DNA from: Dendrophyllia cribrosa
Lineage: Eukaryota; Cnidaria; Anthozoa; Scleractinia; Dendrophylliidae
Length of the DNA: 64,000 nt
NCBI GenBank assembly: GCA_024195265.1
Contig: JAJLRJ010000016.1
Span: 62,001 to 126,000 of the forward strand
Direction of reading: 5' to 3'
Positions 54,201 to 63,515 of this stretch are shown piece by piece. Numbering within the stretch: position 1 is the stretch's first letter; each line of letters begins with the position of its first letter. The position numbers were made by a program, and so were the translations under genes. The notes beneath the pieces were generated by a model. It saw only the letters and a list, made by a program, of their open reading frames with translations. It was not told the origin of the DNA and ran no database searches.

Positions 54201-56782
54201 AAAAAGTTTTAAACTTTTCTGGAAATAAGGCGGGAAGTTTTACGGCTACTCTGGTACTGGAACATGACTATAAAGAAAATGTAGAACTTACAGGAGCTAC
54301 TTTTGAAGTAACCAAAGGCACAGCCCAAAAACTTACTTTTACTCAATTAAAAATTCCTTATCAAAATACCATAATTAAAGCCGATATTTTAAAACAAGTA
54401 AAAGACATTAAAGAAGGCTATACGTTAAAAGCCATTTCGGGTATTAGTGCGAAAGATGTAGCAGAATTTACAGGAAGCCCGCAAGCAACTTTACAAATCA
54501 AAAAAGCGGGTAGCTTTACCGCAATCCTTACTTTGGAACATCCGCTTTATTTAGATACAGAAATTACAGGAGCTGAGTTTGAAATAACCAAACTAACTGC
54601 CAAAAAACTTACTTTTAAGAGACTAACAATTAGTAGTAAAACCTTACTTGGAGAAAAAGATCTACTGGCACGTATACCCGAAGTAGACAAAACAGGCTAT
54701 ACCCTTAAAAGTATTACAGGTATACAGGTATTAAGTGGTAGTGCTAACCTTGTAGAAATTACAGGCTCTCCAGTGCCTTCTATAAAAATAAATGAAATAA
54801 GCGGTATCTTTACTGTAGATATTACTTTAGAACATCCTCTTTATTTAGATGTAACCCTTGCAGGAGCAACCTTTGAGAAAAAAGAGCAAATCTTTATTTT
54901 TGATGAAAAAACAAAAACTATCACAGGCGTAACAAACAAATATAAAGCCTATTTTACTACAGCTATAGAAGTAACCTTCCCTGACCAAATAGACGGTACC
55001 GATGTAGAAACGATAAAAGGAAGAGAACGTAGTGGTATTAGTAGCCCTTTGTTAAATGTTTTTGGAAGTAATGATCCTAACATAGCTATTAAAACGATTC
55101 ATTTACCAAAAAACTTAAAAACCATCGGATATTATACATTTCTTAAATGCATTGCTCTAACTTCTATAAATATACCTGACAAAGTAACTACCATTGGAGA
55201 TGCGGCATTTTATAATTGCCATTCTCTAACTTCTATAACATTGCCTGAATCGTTGACTACCATTGGAAAAGATGCATTTCATAATTGCCGTGCTTTAACT
55301 TCTATAACATTGCCCAACTCGGTAACTACCATTGAAGATTCGACATTTAAGGGGTGCACATCTGTAACTTCTGTAAATATACCTGACAAAGTAACTACCA
55401 TTGGAAAAGATGCATTTTATGGTTGCCATGCTTTAACTTCTATAACATTGCCTGAATCGTTGACTACCATTGGATCAGATGCATTTTCTTATTGCTACGA
55501 TCTACTTTCTATAACATTACCTAACTCTGTAACTTCCATTGGAGATGGCGCATTTTATGGTTGCACTTCTCTAACTTCTATAAATATACCTGAATCAGTA
55601 ACTACCATTGGATATAAGGTATTTGAAGATTCTGACAAAGTAATTGTTACTATCAAACAGGCTGACCCCACTAAAATAACATCGGTACGTGCAAGGGCTT
55701 TTGATGGTGGGGTCTTAAAAATCATAGTACCCAAGAATAGTTTACAAGCGTATAAAACAGCGACTACGTGGATTAAATGGAAAGATAAAATGGATGTTGT
55801 CTCTACTAAAAAATTAGCCTTTAAAAAACTAACTACTTATAAAGCGATTATCTCTCAAGAAGATATAATCGCACAAGTAACAGAGCTTTCAGGAGTAGCC
55901 CTTGAACTTTCAGGTATATACTATACCATAAAAAGTATTTCTAATATAAAAGCATCCTCTGGAACTGTAGAGGCACTTACGGGAGATTCTGGGTTTTCTA
56001 TAAAAATCAAAGAACAGACAGCCCGTTTTACTGCAGACCTTGTCTTACAGCATCCTTTGTATTTGGATATGACTATCACTGGGGCAAGCTTTGAAAAAGA
56101 AAAAGCCTTTGTCTTTGATACCTCTACTAAAACGATCACAGGCGTAACGGCTAAATATAAAACCTATTTTGCTAGAGCTACAGAAGTAACTTTCCCTGAC
56201 CAAATCAATGGTGTCAATGTAGAAGAGATAAAAGGTAGTACTGATCTTAATGTTTTTGGAGCTGTTGATAGTAAAACTATTAAAACAATCCATTTACCTA
56301 AGAACTTAAAAACTATTGGAAATAATGCATTTTATAAATGCTCATCTCTAACTTCTATAACATTACCTGAATCGGTAACTACCATTGGAAATTATGCATT
56401 TTATGGTTGCCGTGCTTTAACTTCTATAATATTGCCTAAATCGGTAACTTCCATTGGAGAGTCGGCATTTTCTTATTGCGAACATCTAACTTCTATAACA
56501 TTGTCTAACTCCTTAACTACCATTGGAAATTTTGCATTTTCTGATTGCCGTGCTTTAACTTCTATAGACATACCTAACTCCGTAACTACCATTGGATATG
56601 CGGCATTTCACAATTGTACTCAAGCAGTCATTACTATCAAACAAACCAGCCCTACTAAAATAACATTAAGTGCACTTGTTTTTAATAGGATCAAACAAAT
56701 TAAAGTACCTTCGGGAAGTTTAAATACCTATAAAGCAGCGTTTGCTTGGAGTACTTGGGCTAGGATAATGGTAGGGTATTAA
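51284..56782 (+). CDS. Large BspA-like leucine-rich-repeat surface lipoprotein with 14 N-terminal beta-type repeats
   Basis: The 1832-residue protein has a lipoprotein signal (RLLSLFLTFVLLLISCADD); the ATG at 51308 is an equally good start. Residues about 35-1200 are 13 repeats of 80-95 residues, with a core like LTFTKLTT...TLTKAEI, then NGYTLKNIVVDD and SLNLKKEGSFTATITM. A 14th lies at about 1500-1600. The first LRR_5 (BspA-type) block (about 1270-1450) has eight 23-residue units such as LTSITLPESVTTIGNYAFYGC. The second (about 1665-1780) has five. Each is preceded by FDxxTKTITGVTxKYKxYF. BspA-like proteins bind host matrix proteins or other bacteria; a surface adhesin is inference. There is no T9SS sorting domain. 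The repeat domain is one I cannot name. Confidence 0.85.
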   Translation: MYFNKSIRMKTTRLLSLFLTFVLLLISCADDVAVENELEKAPKLTFTKLTINKKDVSKEELLKQIKEKEKEGFTIKNITISNDSFADIDKTNFSLTLKKAGTFTIKLILTKKGFEDAVIEATIEYLLSETLNFNKFTTFKSTITKTDILNAVTGKKDGFTIKSIVVKDNSFADVKGTAPNLSLTLKKAGDFTASIVLQKNNYADVTLTASFSGVPQKLTFQKLTTFKTTITKTELLAQIPETEKAGYNLKSIVVKDNAFADVTGTAPNLSLTLKKIGDFKAAITLSKTDYLDVAITGAAFKHISKNLAFPKLKTFKQTLTKNDILTQIQGEKTGYAITKIEVTDNNFADVDSSTHTLTLKKDGTFTITITLGKTDATDVKINGNIEYRPKPALTFTKLTTAKKTLTKAEIIDKINGTKNGYTLKNIVVDDTNFATVDNSNFSLNLKKEGSFTATITMEKANYFDVVLQASFEGKAETLTFTRLSTYKKTIPKADILTQVQSANGYTLKSIVINQSSFATVGGDLSLTILKTGDFTAKITLQKTGYFDAVINPANFKATSEALSFTKLKTHKNTLLKSDIFTNVDGDKTGYTISKIEVTDNDFADVDSSTHTLTLKKDGIFAIKITLQKASAADVTINGQIEYRPKPALTFDKLTTSKKTLTKAEIETQIKGTKNGYTLKNIVVDDTNFATVNNSNFSLNLKKEGTFTATITMGKTDYVDVVLQASFEGKAENLTFTNLTTTYIANLTSSVILAQVQENGETNYLLKSISNISDDLIAEVQGSGSNSSITLKKAGTFTATIVLERSDYFDVTIPAATFIITKAAAKTLSFSKLTTNYKETLSNAAILKQVVGTKTGYTLKSISNLNPNDIAEFTGTPKLSLHLKKAGSFTATLVLEHPTLQDATINHAGFEISKLSGEKLSFDKLSKTYSSSGSFTTAEILAQVKTTQKKQGYTLKEIKTLSGANGIVTLSANKKVLNFSGNKAGSFTATLVLEHDYKENVELTGATFEVTKGTAQKLTFTQLKIPYQNTIIKADILKQVKDIKEGYTLKAISGISAKDVAEFTGSPQATLQIKKAGSFTAILTLEHPLYLDTEITGAEFEITKLTAKKLTFKRLTISSKTLLGEKDLLARIPEVDKTGYTLKSITGIQVLSGSANLVEITGSPVPSIKINEISGIFTVDITLEHPLYLDVTLAGATFEKKEQIFIFDEKTKTITGVTNKYKAYFTTAIEVTFPDQIDGTDVETIKGRERSGISSPLLNVFGSNDPNIAIKTIHLPKNLKTIGYYTFLKCIALTSINIPDKVTTIGDAAFYNCHSLTSITLPESLTTIGKDAFHNCRALTSITLPNSVTTIEDSTFKGCTSVTSVNIPDKVTTIGKDAFYGCHALTSITLPESLTTIGSDAFSYCYDLLSITLPNSVTSIGDGAFYGCTSLTSINIPESVTTIGYKVFEDSDKVIVTIKQADPTKITSVRARAFDGGVLKIIVPKNSLQAYKTATTWIKWKDKMDVVSTKKLAFKKLTTYKAIISQEDIIAQVTELSGVALELSGIYYTIKSISNIKASSGTVEALTGDSGFSIKIKEQTARFTADLVLQHPLYLDMTITGASFEKEKAFVFDTSTKTITGVTAKYKTYFARATEVTFPDQINGVNVEEIKGSTDLNVFGAVDSKTIKTIHLPKNLKTIGNNAFYKCSSLTSITLPESVTTIGNYAFYGCRALTSIILPKSVTSIGESAFSYCEHLTSITLSNSLTTIGNFAFSDCRALTSIDIPNSVTTIGYAAFHNCTQAVITIKQTSPTKITLSALVFNRIKQIKVPSGSLNTYKAAFAWSTWARIMVGY
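52272..52725 (+). repeat. Internal duplication in the BspA-like gene, copy 1
   Basis: Positions 52272-52725 recur at 53037-53490 at an exact offset of 765 bases, with long identical stretches (for example from ATAGAAGTAACCGATAAT at 52301 and 53066). The block spans repeat units 4-5 and 7-8 of the protein, so three units were copied in frame. It is recent compared with the other units, which differ much more. Confidence 0.85.
53037..53490 (+). repeat. Internal duplication in the BspA-like gene, copy 2
   Basis: Second copy of the 52272-52725 block, offset by 765 bases. Differences cluster at AAAAGC/AAAACA-type sites and in a few codons of the unit 5/8 start. Confidence 0.85.
55094..55642 (+). 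repeat. Tandem 69-base LRR_5 repeats, block 1
   Basis: Eight 69-base units, each encoding a 23-residue leucine-rich repeat (LTSITLPxSxTTIGxxAFxxC). The units are similar at DNA level (ACTTCTATAACATTGCCTxAxTC, ACTACCATTGGA). A second block of five units lies at 56284-56625. Unequal crossing-over between them can change the number. Confidence 0.85.
56284..56625 (+). repeat. Tandem 69-base LRR_5 repeats, block 2
   Basis: Five units homologous to those at 55094-55642, preceded by the same module (FDxxTKTITGVTxKY...TIHLPKNLKTIG), so the two halves of the C-terminus arose from a larger duplication. Confidence 0.85.
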
Positions 56783-56805
56783 TTTATAAGTTTTCATGAT
56801 GGAAA

Positions 56806-56840
56806 AAGGGGCTTAAGAGAGATCTTATGCCTCTTTTTTT
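56806..56840 (+). terminator. Terminator of the BspA-like gene
   Basis: A 13-position stem (AAGGGGCTTAAGA with TCTTATGCCTCTT, one mismatch and one G-T pair) has a 4-base loop and runs into eight T. It lies 24 bases after the stop. Confidence 0.75.
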
Positions 56841-56956
56841 TACCTATTAAAAACTTGATATAATAGCAATTGCTTATATTTTTAATTTAAAAAGTAATTT
56901 TTGAAAGTGTTGTTCTCTATTTAAACCTCACACTTTAAAAGTAACTTTTACCAAAA

Positions 56957-57757
56957 TTACAGTGAATAATTAGAAATAAATATTTCATTTGCTTTTTGAT
57001 TAGATCCCTTATTAACATTTCTCATTCCATAAATTGAATTAACAATAGTAATATTGGCAAATGAAAACAATTCTCGAATATAATGGCTATCATCATAGGT
57101 TATAAGCCATTTGTGGTTACAATTCTTCATTATATTTGCGAATTTGACATGGTCAAAGTATTTGTGTAAACTTCCATTCTTTCCATATAAAGCAGATTTG
57201 GTTGTAGCATAATAGGGTGGATCTAAAAAAATAAAAATATCTTTACCATCTTTGTTTGTCAACTTTGAATAATCTAAATTGGTTATATTCGTATCTTTAA
57301 TGACCTTTATAAAAGGGTTCAATCTTTGGATACTACTCTCAGTAAACCTTTTACAAAAAGCCTCTTCACTATAACCACCACTTAAACTAGTTCCAGAAAA
57401 AGTAACTCTATTAAAGATAAAAAAAGCAGTAGCTCTTTCTAAATCATTAAAATTTATAAGATTTTCATTCAAAAATTGATATAAATTTTTTCCAATAGGA
57501 TATTGATTTCTCCACTGGTAGATTTTTTTTATCAAGGATTGTGGTTTTTTTTGGGCTACCTCCCAAAATTTAAACAATTCTAAATACAAATCATTTATCC
57601 AGAATTTTTTATTGGGGTATAACTGTTTTATATGTAAAAAAATAGAACCTCCTCCTAAAAAAGGTTCTCTAAATTCTTCAAAATAAGGAATCAATGGAAT
57701 AATTTTTTTAACTAATTTGCTTTTTCCTCCGGGGTATCTTAAAGGACTTGTTGTCAT
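56957..57757 (-). CDS. Dam-family (D12 class) DNA N6-adenine methyltransferase
   Basis: The 266-residue alpha-class enzyme has motif X/AdoMet contact PLRYPGGKSKLVKKI at residues 5-19, motif I in FREPFLGGGSIFLHI, and the catalytic DPPY in FLDPPYYATTKSALYG near 181. NRVTFSGTSLSGGYS, typical of D12-class enzymes, is also present. It methylates adenine in a short site such as GATC or GATATC; the site is not readable. It starts 4 bases after the nuclease gene, and the two form a restriction-modification operon. Confidence 0.92.
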   Translation of the reverse strand: MTTSPLRYPGGKSKLVKKIIPLIPYFEEFREPFLGGGSIFLHIKQLYPNKKFWINDLYLELFKFWEVAQKKPQSLIKKIYQWRNQYPIGKNLYQFLNENLINFNDLERATAFFIFNRVTFSGTSLSGGYSEEAFCKRFTESSIQRLNPFIKVIKDTNITNLDYSKLTNKDGKDIFIFLDPPYYATTKSALYGKNGSLHKYFDHVKFANIMKNCNHKWLITYDDSHYIRELFSFANITIVNSIYGMRNVNKGSNQKANEIFISNYSL

Positions 57758-57761
57758 TTTG

Positions 57762-58859
57762 TTATTCTAAATGTGTAATTTCTAAATTAAACTCATTTAC
57801 CTTTGCTTCTTGAAATAATTCTTGAATAAATTTTTTTTGGTGTACAGAAAAATTATTTTTGCCAAAAAACTCTTGGATTTCTTCTGAAGTGCTTTTGCAA
57901 GTAACGTTATCTTTTAACCCTGAGGAGGATAGTTTTAAGGTACATTCACTTTCTACGCTCTTATAATCAAGGACAACCTTTGTGAGATTGCTGTATAAAA
58001 TCATTTTTAAAAGTCTATCCTTTATGCTACTTTTACTTGATAAAATAAAATTTTTATTATGCATTACTTCAATTAAAAATATTTTTTTAGGGGTTAATAA
58101 AATCTGATCTACAGTCAAAAAATACTGACCACCCATATAATCATAAATAGTTATTTTGGCCTTTGATGATATTGTATTTTTTTTGGGTTGGATAGTTTTA
58201 TATTCATTTGATTGTGATTTTTGGGATTTTTTTCTTGAAAATTCTATAAAACTACTAATATCTTTATTTATTTCATTTTTGAACCTATCCAACCCACGGC
58301 TACTGTGAAAAGAAACGTTTAATAACTTTTCTATTTTTGAGTAAGATATTTTTACCTGATCTATGACTTTGCATAGGGTTTTATTTAGCTCATTTGAATT
58401 CCAATGTGATGCAGAATTTTGATATTGTATAATTTCATTAATCTTGGAAAGAATGTAATCATTATTAAATCGTTGACGAGTTATTCTCCGTTTGCTACGA
58501 GGATTGATCTGTGCCTTATCATAATAAGCAAGAATTACATAAACATCAATTAATGACATTAAAGAAACTGTATCCCATTGGATAAAATCACGATCACCTC
58601 CTATTCCCTCATCTTTAACAACGGGAATAATCGTAATCCTTTTTGGAATATGTAATGTATTGTAAACTCTCTCAAAAGGATAAGAACGACTTCGTTTGGG
58701 AGATACCCATTTTGAAACAGCAAAACAGCGCTCATTATCTTTCAATAAAAAACAAGGAGGCGTTTGATTAATATTAAAGTTTTCTATATTAAACTCTTTT
58801 AATTTTTTGGATAAACACACTTGGTATTTCAGACTCGCTATTGTTCCTTTTATTTGCAT
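57762..58859 (-). CDS. Restriction endonuclease paired with the Dam-type methylase, catalytic lysine apparently replaced
   Basis: The 365-residue protein is an unbroken frame with family-like motifs FAVSKWVSPKRSRSYPFERVYNTL, PVVKDEGIGGDRDFIQWDTVSLMSL and VYVILAYYDKAQ. I recall these in nucleases paired with D12 methylases. A PD-(D/E)xK-like core reads VDQILLTPKKIFLIEVMHNKNF, then SSIKDRLLKMILYSNL. In related proteins as I remember them the strand ends in E-x-K (EAKH or EGKH), but here it is EVMH, with methionine where the catalytic lysine should be. It may thus be inactive, or a nearby lysine (HNK) may serve. The family assignment is from memory. Confidence 0.65.
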   Translation of the reverse strand: MQIKGTIASLKYQVCLSKKLKEFNIENFNINQTPPCFLLKDNERCFAVSKWVSPKRSRSYPFERVYNTLHIPKRITIIPVVKDEGIGGDRDFIQWDTVSLMSLIDVYVILAYYDKAQINPRSKRRITRQRFNNDYILSKINEIIQYQNSASHWNSNELNKTLCKVIDQVKISYSKIEKLLNVSFHSSRGLDRFKNEINKDISSFIEFSRKKSQKSQSNEYKTIQPKKNTISSKAKITIYDYMGGQYFLTVDQILLTPKKIFLIEVMHNKNFILSSKSSIKDRLLKMILYSNLTKVVLDYKSVESECTLKLSSSGLKDNVTCKSTSEEIQEFFGKNNFSVHQKKFIQELFQEAKVNEFNLEITHLE

Positions 58860-58919
58860 AAAATATAATTATGGTAACATAAGATTTTATAAAGATCTAT
58901 TGAAAATTTGTAATGGGTA

Positions 58920-59420
58920 TTAAAAAATATTAAGAAGATGTAAATTGAGAATAAAAAATTTAATAAAGTAATAAAAGCAGATGATAGAGATTATACATTT
59001 TAAACCAGAGGATAATAAAAATCCAATCACTGCACCTACAGCAGCTTTGAGGGCTTGTTTTCTATTTCTAGAATCATGGATAAATTCTCCCACAAAGGCA
59101 CCAGCAAACGTACATAAAAATATACCAAAAGGTAATATCAACCCTATCAGTGTACCGATAGTAGCCCCCCAAACGCCGTATTTACTACCTCCCATTTTTT
59201 TTGCACCCAAGGCAGGTATGATGTAATCTAATATAGCAACCACGATAGAAACAACACAAATAATCATTAATGTTGAGTAAGGAATTGTTATACCTTTTAC
59301 ATAAGATAATAAAAAAAGTCCAAACCAACCCATTATTGGACTGGGAATAATAGGTACAAACGCACCAACAATACTAATTATTGTCAGTAGAAAACCACAA
59401 AGAATTAAAAAAATATCCAT
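58920..59420 (-). CDS. DUF456 domain membrane protein
   Basis: The 166-residue protein has five or so hydrophobic segments and the DUF456 pattern: GAFVPIIPSPIMGWFGLFLLSY, LDYIIPALGAKKMGGSKYGVWGATIGTLIGLI, and FAGAFVGEFIHD. The glycine-rich segments resemble glycine-zipper helices. Function is unknown. I use the ATG at 59420 (MDIFLILCGF) rather than a TTG at 59435. Confidence 0.82.
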   Translation of the reverse strand: MDIFLILCGFLLTIISIVGAFVPIIPSPIMGWFGLFLLSYVKGITIPYSTLMIICVVSIVVAILDYIIPALGAKKMGGSKYGVWGATIGTLIGLILPFGIFLCTFAGAFVGEFIHDSRNRKQALKAAVGAVIGFLLSSGLKCIISIICFYYFIKFFILNLHLLNIF

Positions 59421-59506
59421 AATAACTTTGGGCAAAGTAAGTAATTTTCATTTAAAATAAATAATTTTTAGTAGAATTATTATAAGATATTTTTTTTAAG
59501 ATATAA

Positions 59507-60838
<1,332 letters not shown>

Positions 60839-60873
60839 CATCATCAAAATAAACAATCATAGCTTTATAGCCT

Positions 60874-61830
60874 TTACTTAGCAGGTTTATATTTTGATTT
60901 TTCAAAAAGCGTGGTGCTATCTATTAATAGCATCTCTTTTAAAGAAACTTTATTATTTTCTTTCATAAAGGATTTTACAATTAACCAACCTATCCAAACT
61001 CCTATGCGCCCCGGTGATTTTGAATCACCTTCTGTATAAAACTTAGAAAAAGGAGCAGGATTTATAAAACGAAACAACAAATTTTTATCATTGCTATAAA
61101 GCAAATTATGATTGATAAAATACCTCCAAATAAGGCTTTCATTATCCCTTGCCCATTGAAGCTGTTCAGTGGAATATCCTATAATTTTTTCTTGTTTTGC
61201 TTTGGGAACTAGCCTTTCTGTCAGATAAAGTATTTTTCCATTTTTAATCATATAGTCTAAAAAAATACTTTGTTTACTCCAAATATCAAAAATATTTGGA
61301 ATCATTTGTTGAGCGACTTTTATATTCAAATTTTCTTTATCAAAGGTTTCTCTTAAATATTTAGGGTAATCTTGATATACCTCTGCATCTTTTCCAAAAA
61401 ATAAATCTAACGAGATGAACAGTAAAGAATCTACATAAACTATTGGATATTCATCTTCTAAATCAGAAATTAATGTAAAAACTTTAGGCGTTTTAAAAGT
61501 TGGTTTGTAGTATTTAATGTGTTTAAAAAGGTTTGTTAAGTCTTTTTTTTGCTCTGTAAAATCCTTAAAAATTTCTTTACTCATATCATAAAGGTTTAGT
61601 GTATTTTCATCGGTTTTTTTAGCCTCCCAAATGCTATCATCAATACCTTTGGGAAATAAATAAGGATATTCTTTTTTTAAACTGGGAATATGATCTCCTT
61701 CAAAAAAATCTTTGTGAAAAAGCTTAAAAATAGGTTGAAGTTTTATTTTTTGAATTTCTCTCTCAAGTTGTTTATTTTCACTGTTACAAGCAATTAAAAA
61801 TAAATTAAAAATAATGAAAATTTGTTTCAT
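60874..61830 (-). CDS. gldB: Gliding motility lipoprotein GldB
   Basis: The 318-residue lipoprotein (signal FIIFNLFLIACNSEN) matches GldB: FHKDFFEGDHIPSLKKEYPYLFPKGIDDSIW, VFTLISDLEDEYPIVYVDSLLFISLDLFFGKDAEVY, LPxYLRETFDKENL-like region (YPKYLRETFDKENLNI) and FSKFYTEGDSKSPGRIGVWIGWLIVKSFM. GldB is needed for gliding and for stability of the T9SS machinery in flavobacteria. It is divergent from nadE, as in other flavobacteria. gldC, often its downstream neighbour, is absent here; enolase follows instead. Confidence 0.9.
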   Translation of the reverse strand: MKQIFIIFNLFLIACNSENKQLEREIQKIKLQPIFKLFHKDFFEGDHIPSLKKEYPYLFPKGIDDSIWEAKKTDENTLNLYDMSKEIFKDFTEQKKDLTNLFKHIKYYKPTFKTPKVFTLISDLEDEYPIVYVDSLLFISLDLFFGKDAEVYQDYPKYLRETFDKENLNIKVAQQMIPNIFDIWSKQSIFLDYMIKNGKILYLTERLVPKAKQEKIIGYSTEQLQWARDNESLIWRYFINHNLLYSNDKNLLFRFINPAPFSKFYTEGDSKSPGRIGVWIGWLIVKSFMKENNKVSLKEMLLIDSTTLFEKSKYKPAK

Positions 61831-61855
61831 CTTCTTAAATATAAATTAGATATAC

Positions 61856-61884
61856 TTTGCAAAGGTATTAAATTTGTATATTTG
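61856..61884 (+). promoter_or_regulatory. Promoter of nadE
   Basis: TTTG at 61856-61859 and TATATTTG at 61877-61884, 17 bases apart, precede the nadE ATG at 61903 by 18 bases. The -33 region overlaps the gldB -7 element on the other strand. Confidence 0.5.
61860..61867 (-). promoter_or_regulatory. -7 promoter element of gldB
   Basis: The minus strand reads TACCTTTG, matching TAnnTTTG, 29 bases before the gldB ATG at 61830. The divergent nadE promoter overlaps it. Confidence 0.5.
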
Positions 61885-61902
61885 TCTGTTTTTTATAAAA
61901 GA

Positions 61903-62709
61903 ATGAATGCAAAAAGCGTCACAAATTTTATTGTAAATTGGTTGGAGGATTATGTTCAAAAAGCAAATGTAAGAGGTTTTGTATTGGGAATTTCTGGAGG
62001 GATAGATTCTGCAGTTACCTCTATTTTATGTGCTAAAACGAAGTTACCCACTTTATGTGTGCAAATGCCAATACATCAAGATATAGATCAAGTCAGCAGA
62101 GCGCAAGAACATATTGAAATGATTCAAAAAACTTATGAAAATGTTATGAAAGAGCAAGTAGATTTAACACCAACTTTTGAACTCTTTCAAAAATCTTTTA
62201 AACCTTCTAACACACCTACAAAAGATTTAACAATTGCTAATACAAAGGCTAGAATTAGGATGGTGAGTTTATATTATTTGGCTGGAATACATCAATTTTT
62301 AGTGGTGGGAACGGGCAATAGAATAGAAGATTTTGGAGTAGGATTTTATACCAAATATGGTGATGGTGGAGTAGATATAAGTCCTATTGCAGATTTGGTA
62401 AAGTCTGAGGTTTTTACCTTGGGCGCTTATTTAAAGGTGTCAAAAAATATTTTGGATGCTGCACCTACTGATGGACTTTTCGCCGATAAAAGAACCGATG
62501 AACAACAAATAGGTGCTTCTTACGATGAATTGGAATGGGCGATGAATTTTGTTGAAAATTCCCAAAACGTTACAGAAGATTTAATGAAAAATTTAACGCA
62601 AAGGCAGCGACAAATTTTAAATATTTACAAATATTTAAACAAGGTCAATCAGCATAAAATGCAACCCATACCAGTTTGTGTCGTGCCAAAAAAGATTAAA
62701 GAGAATTAA
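61903..62709 (+). CDS. nadE: NAD synthetase (ammonia-dependent)
   Basis: The 268-residue N-type ATP pyrophosphatase has the P-loop GFVLGISGGIDSAVTS at about 27-42, ANTKARIRMVSLYYLAG, VVGTGNRIEDFGVGFYTKYGDGGVDISPIADLVKSEVF, and PTDGLFADKRTDEQQIGASYDELEWAM. The length lacks a glutaminase domain, so it uses ammonia. It adenylates and amidates nicotinate adenine dinucleotide to NAD. The ATG at 61903 (MNAKSV) is preferred; the frame extends upstream over the promoter by chance. Confidence 0.92.
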   Translation: MNAKSVTNFIVNWLEDYVQKANVRGFVLGISGGIDSAVTSILCAKTKLPTLCVQMPIHQDIDQVSRAQEHIEMIQKTYENVMKEQVDLTPTFELFQKSFKPSNTPTKDLTIANTKARIRMVSLYYLAGIHQFLVVGTGNRIEDFGVGFYTKYGDGGVDISPIADLVKSEVFTLGAYLKVSKNILDAAPTDGLFADKRTDEQQIGASYDELEWAMNFVENSQNVTEDLMKNLTQRQRQILNIYKYLNKVNQHKMQPIPVCVVPKKIKEN

Positions 62710-62719
62710 AAAATATATT

Positions 62720-63499
62720 TTGGATTTTATAGATTTTTCATTGATTGATTTGTTAGACATTATTCTTGTAGGAATTTTGTTGTACTATGTTTACAAACTT
62801 TTAAGAGGTACGGTAACTATTTCTATTTTTATAGGTATTGCAATTGTATTTTTTATTTATCAAATTACTTTGCTCTTAAAGATGGAACTCTTAAGTGGTG
62901 TTTTAGGGTTTATTGTCAATGGAGGTACAATAGCGCTTTTAATTATATTCCATCCCGAGCTTAGAAAATTTTTATTGATGTTAGGTTCTACCAAATTTAC
63001 TTCTTCCCGTTATGAATTTTTAAAAAAATTAAAATTTCTAAAAACAGAATTTACTAGTGATTTTGATATTAATATTATTATAAATATTTGTAAAAAATTT
63101 TCTGAAAATAAAATAGGAGCCTTAATGGTTTTTCAAAGGTACAATAGTTTGGATTATCTGGAAGGTACGGGAGATATAATTAAAGCAAAGTTAAGCGAAG
63201 TGCTTTTGGAAAGTATTTTTTATAAAAATAGTCCTTTGCACGATGGAGCTGTTATTATCAAAAATAATACGATTACTGCGGCACGTGTAGTACTTCCTGT
63301 TACGAATAAAAGAATGTCAACACGTTATGGCTTGAGGCATAAAGCTGCTATGGGGATTACAGAAACGACAGATGCTCTTTGTCTGGTTGTCTCAGAGGAA
63401 ACAGGAAAAATTTCAATTGTAGAAAAAGAACAAATAAAAAATTTACAGATTAAAGATTTACAAAAAGAATTATTTCTGCTTTTTGAAAAAAAGGTTTAG
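62720..63499 (+). CDS. cdaA: Diadenylate cyclase CdaA (c-di-AMP synthase)
   Basis: The 259-residue protein has three N-terminal membrane helices (LIDLLDIILVGILLYYVYKLL, ISIFIGIAIVFFIYQITLLL, VLGFIVNGGTIALLIIF) and a DAC domain from about 95 to 235. The catalytic motifs are DGA in SPLHDGAVIIKNN and the second motif RHK in RYGLRHKAAMGI, where the usual form is RHR. IVEKEQIKNL closes it. It makes c-di-AMP from ATP. Start choice is uncertain: a TTG at 62720 (MDFIDFSLIDLLDI) gives the usual N-terminus, and a GTG at 62678 overlaps nadE. It follows nadE with 10 bases between, probably in one transcript. Confidence 0.88.
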   Translation: MDFIDFSLIDLLDIILVGILLYYVYKLLRGTVTISIFIGIAIVFFIYQITLLLKMELLSGVLGFIVNGGTIALLIIFHPELRKFLLMLGSTKFTSSRYEFLKKLKFLKTEFTSDFDINIIINICKKFSENKIGALMVFQRYNSLDYLEGTGDIIKAKLSEVLLESIFYKNSPLHDGAVIIKNNTITAARVVLPVTNKRMSTRYGLRHKAAMGITETTDALCLVVSEETGKISIVEKEQIKNLQIKDLQKELFLLFEKKV

Positions 63500-63515
63500 T
63501 ATCCAAATACTATTT

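Noticed and set aside
55094..56625. CRISPR-like array in the 69-base repeats
   Set aside because: The repeats encode leucine-rich units in frame and have no spacers or cas genes.
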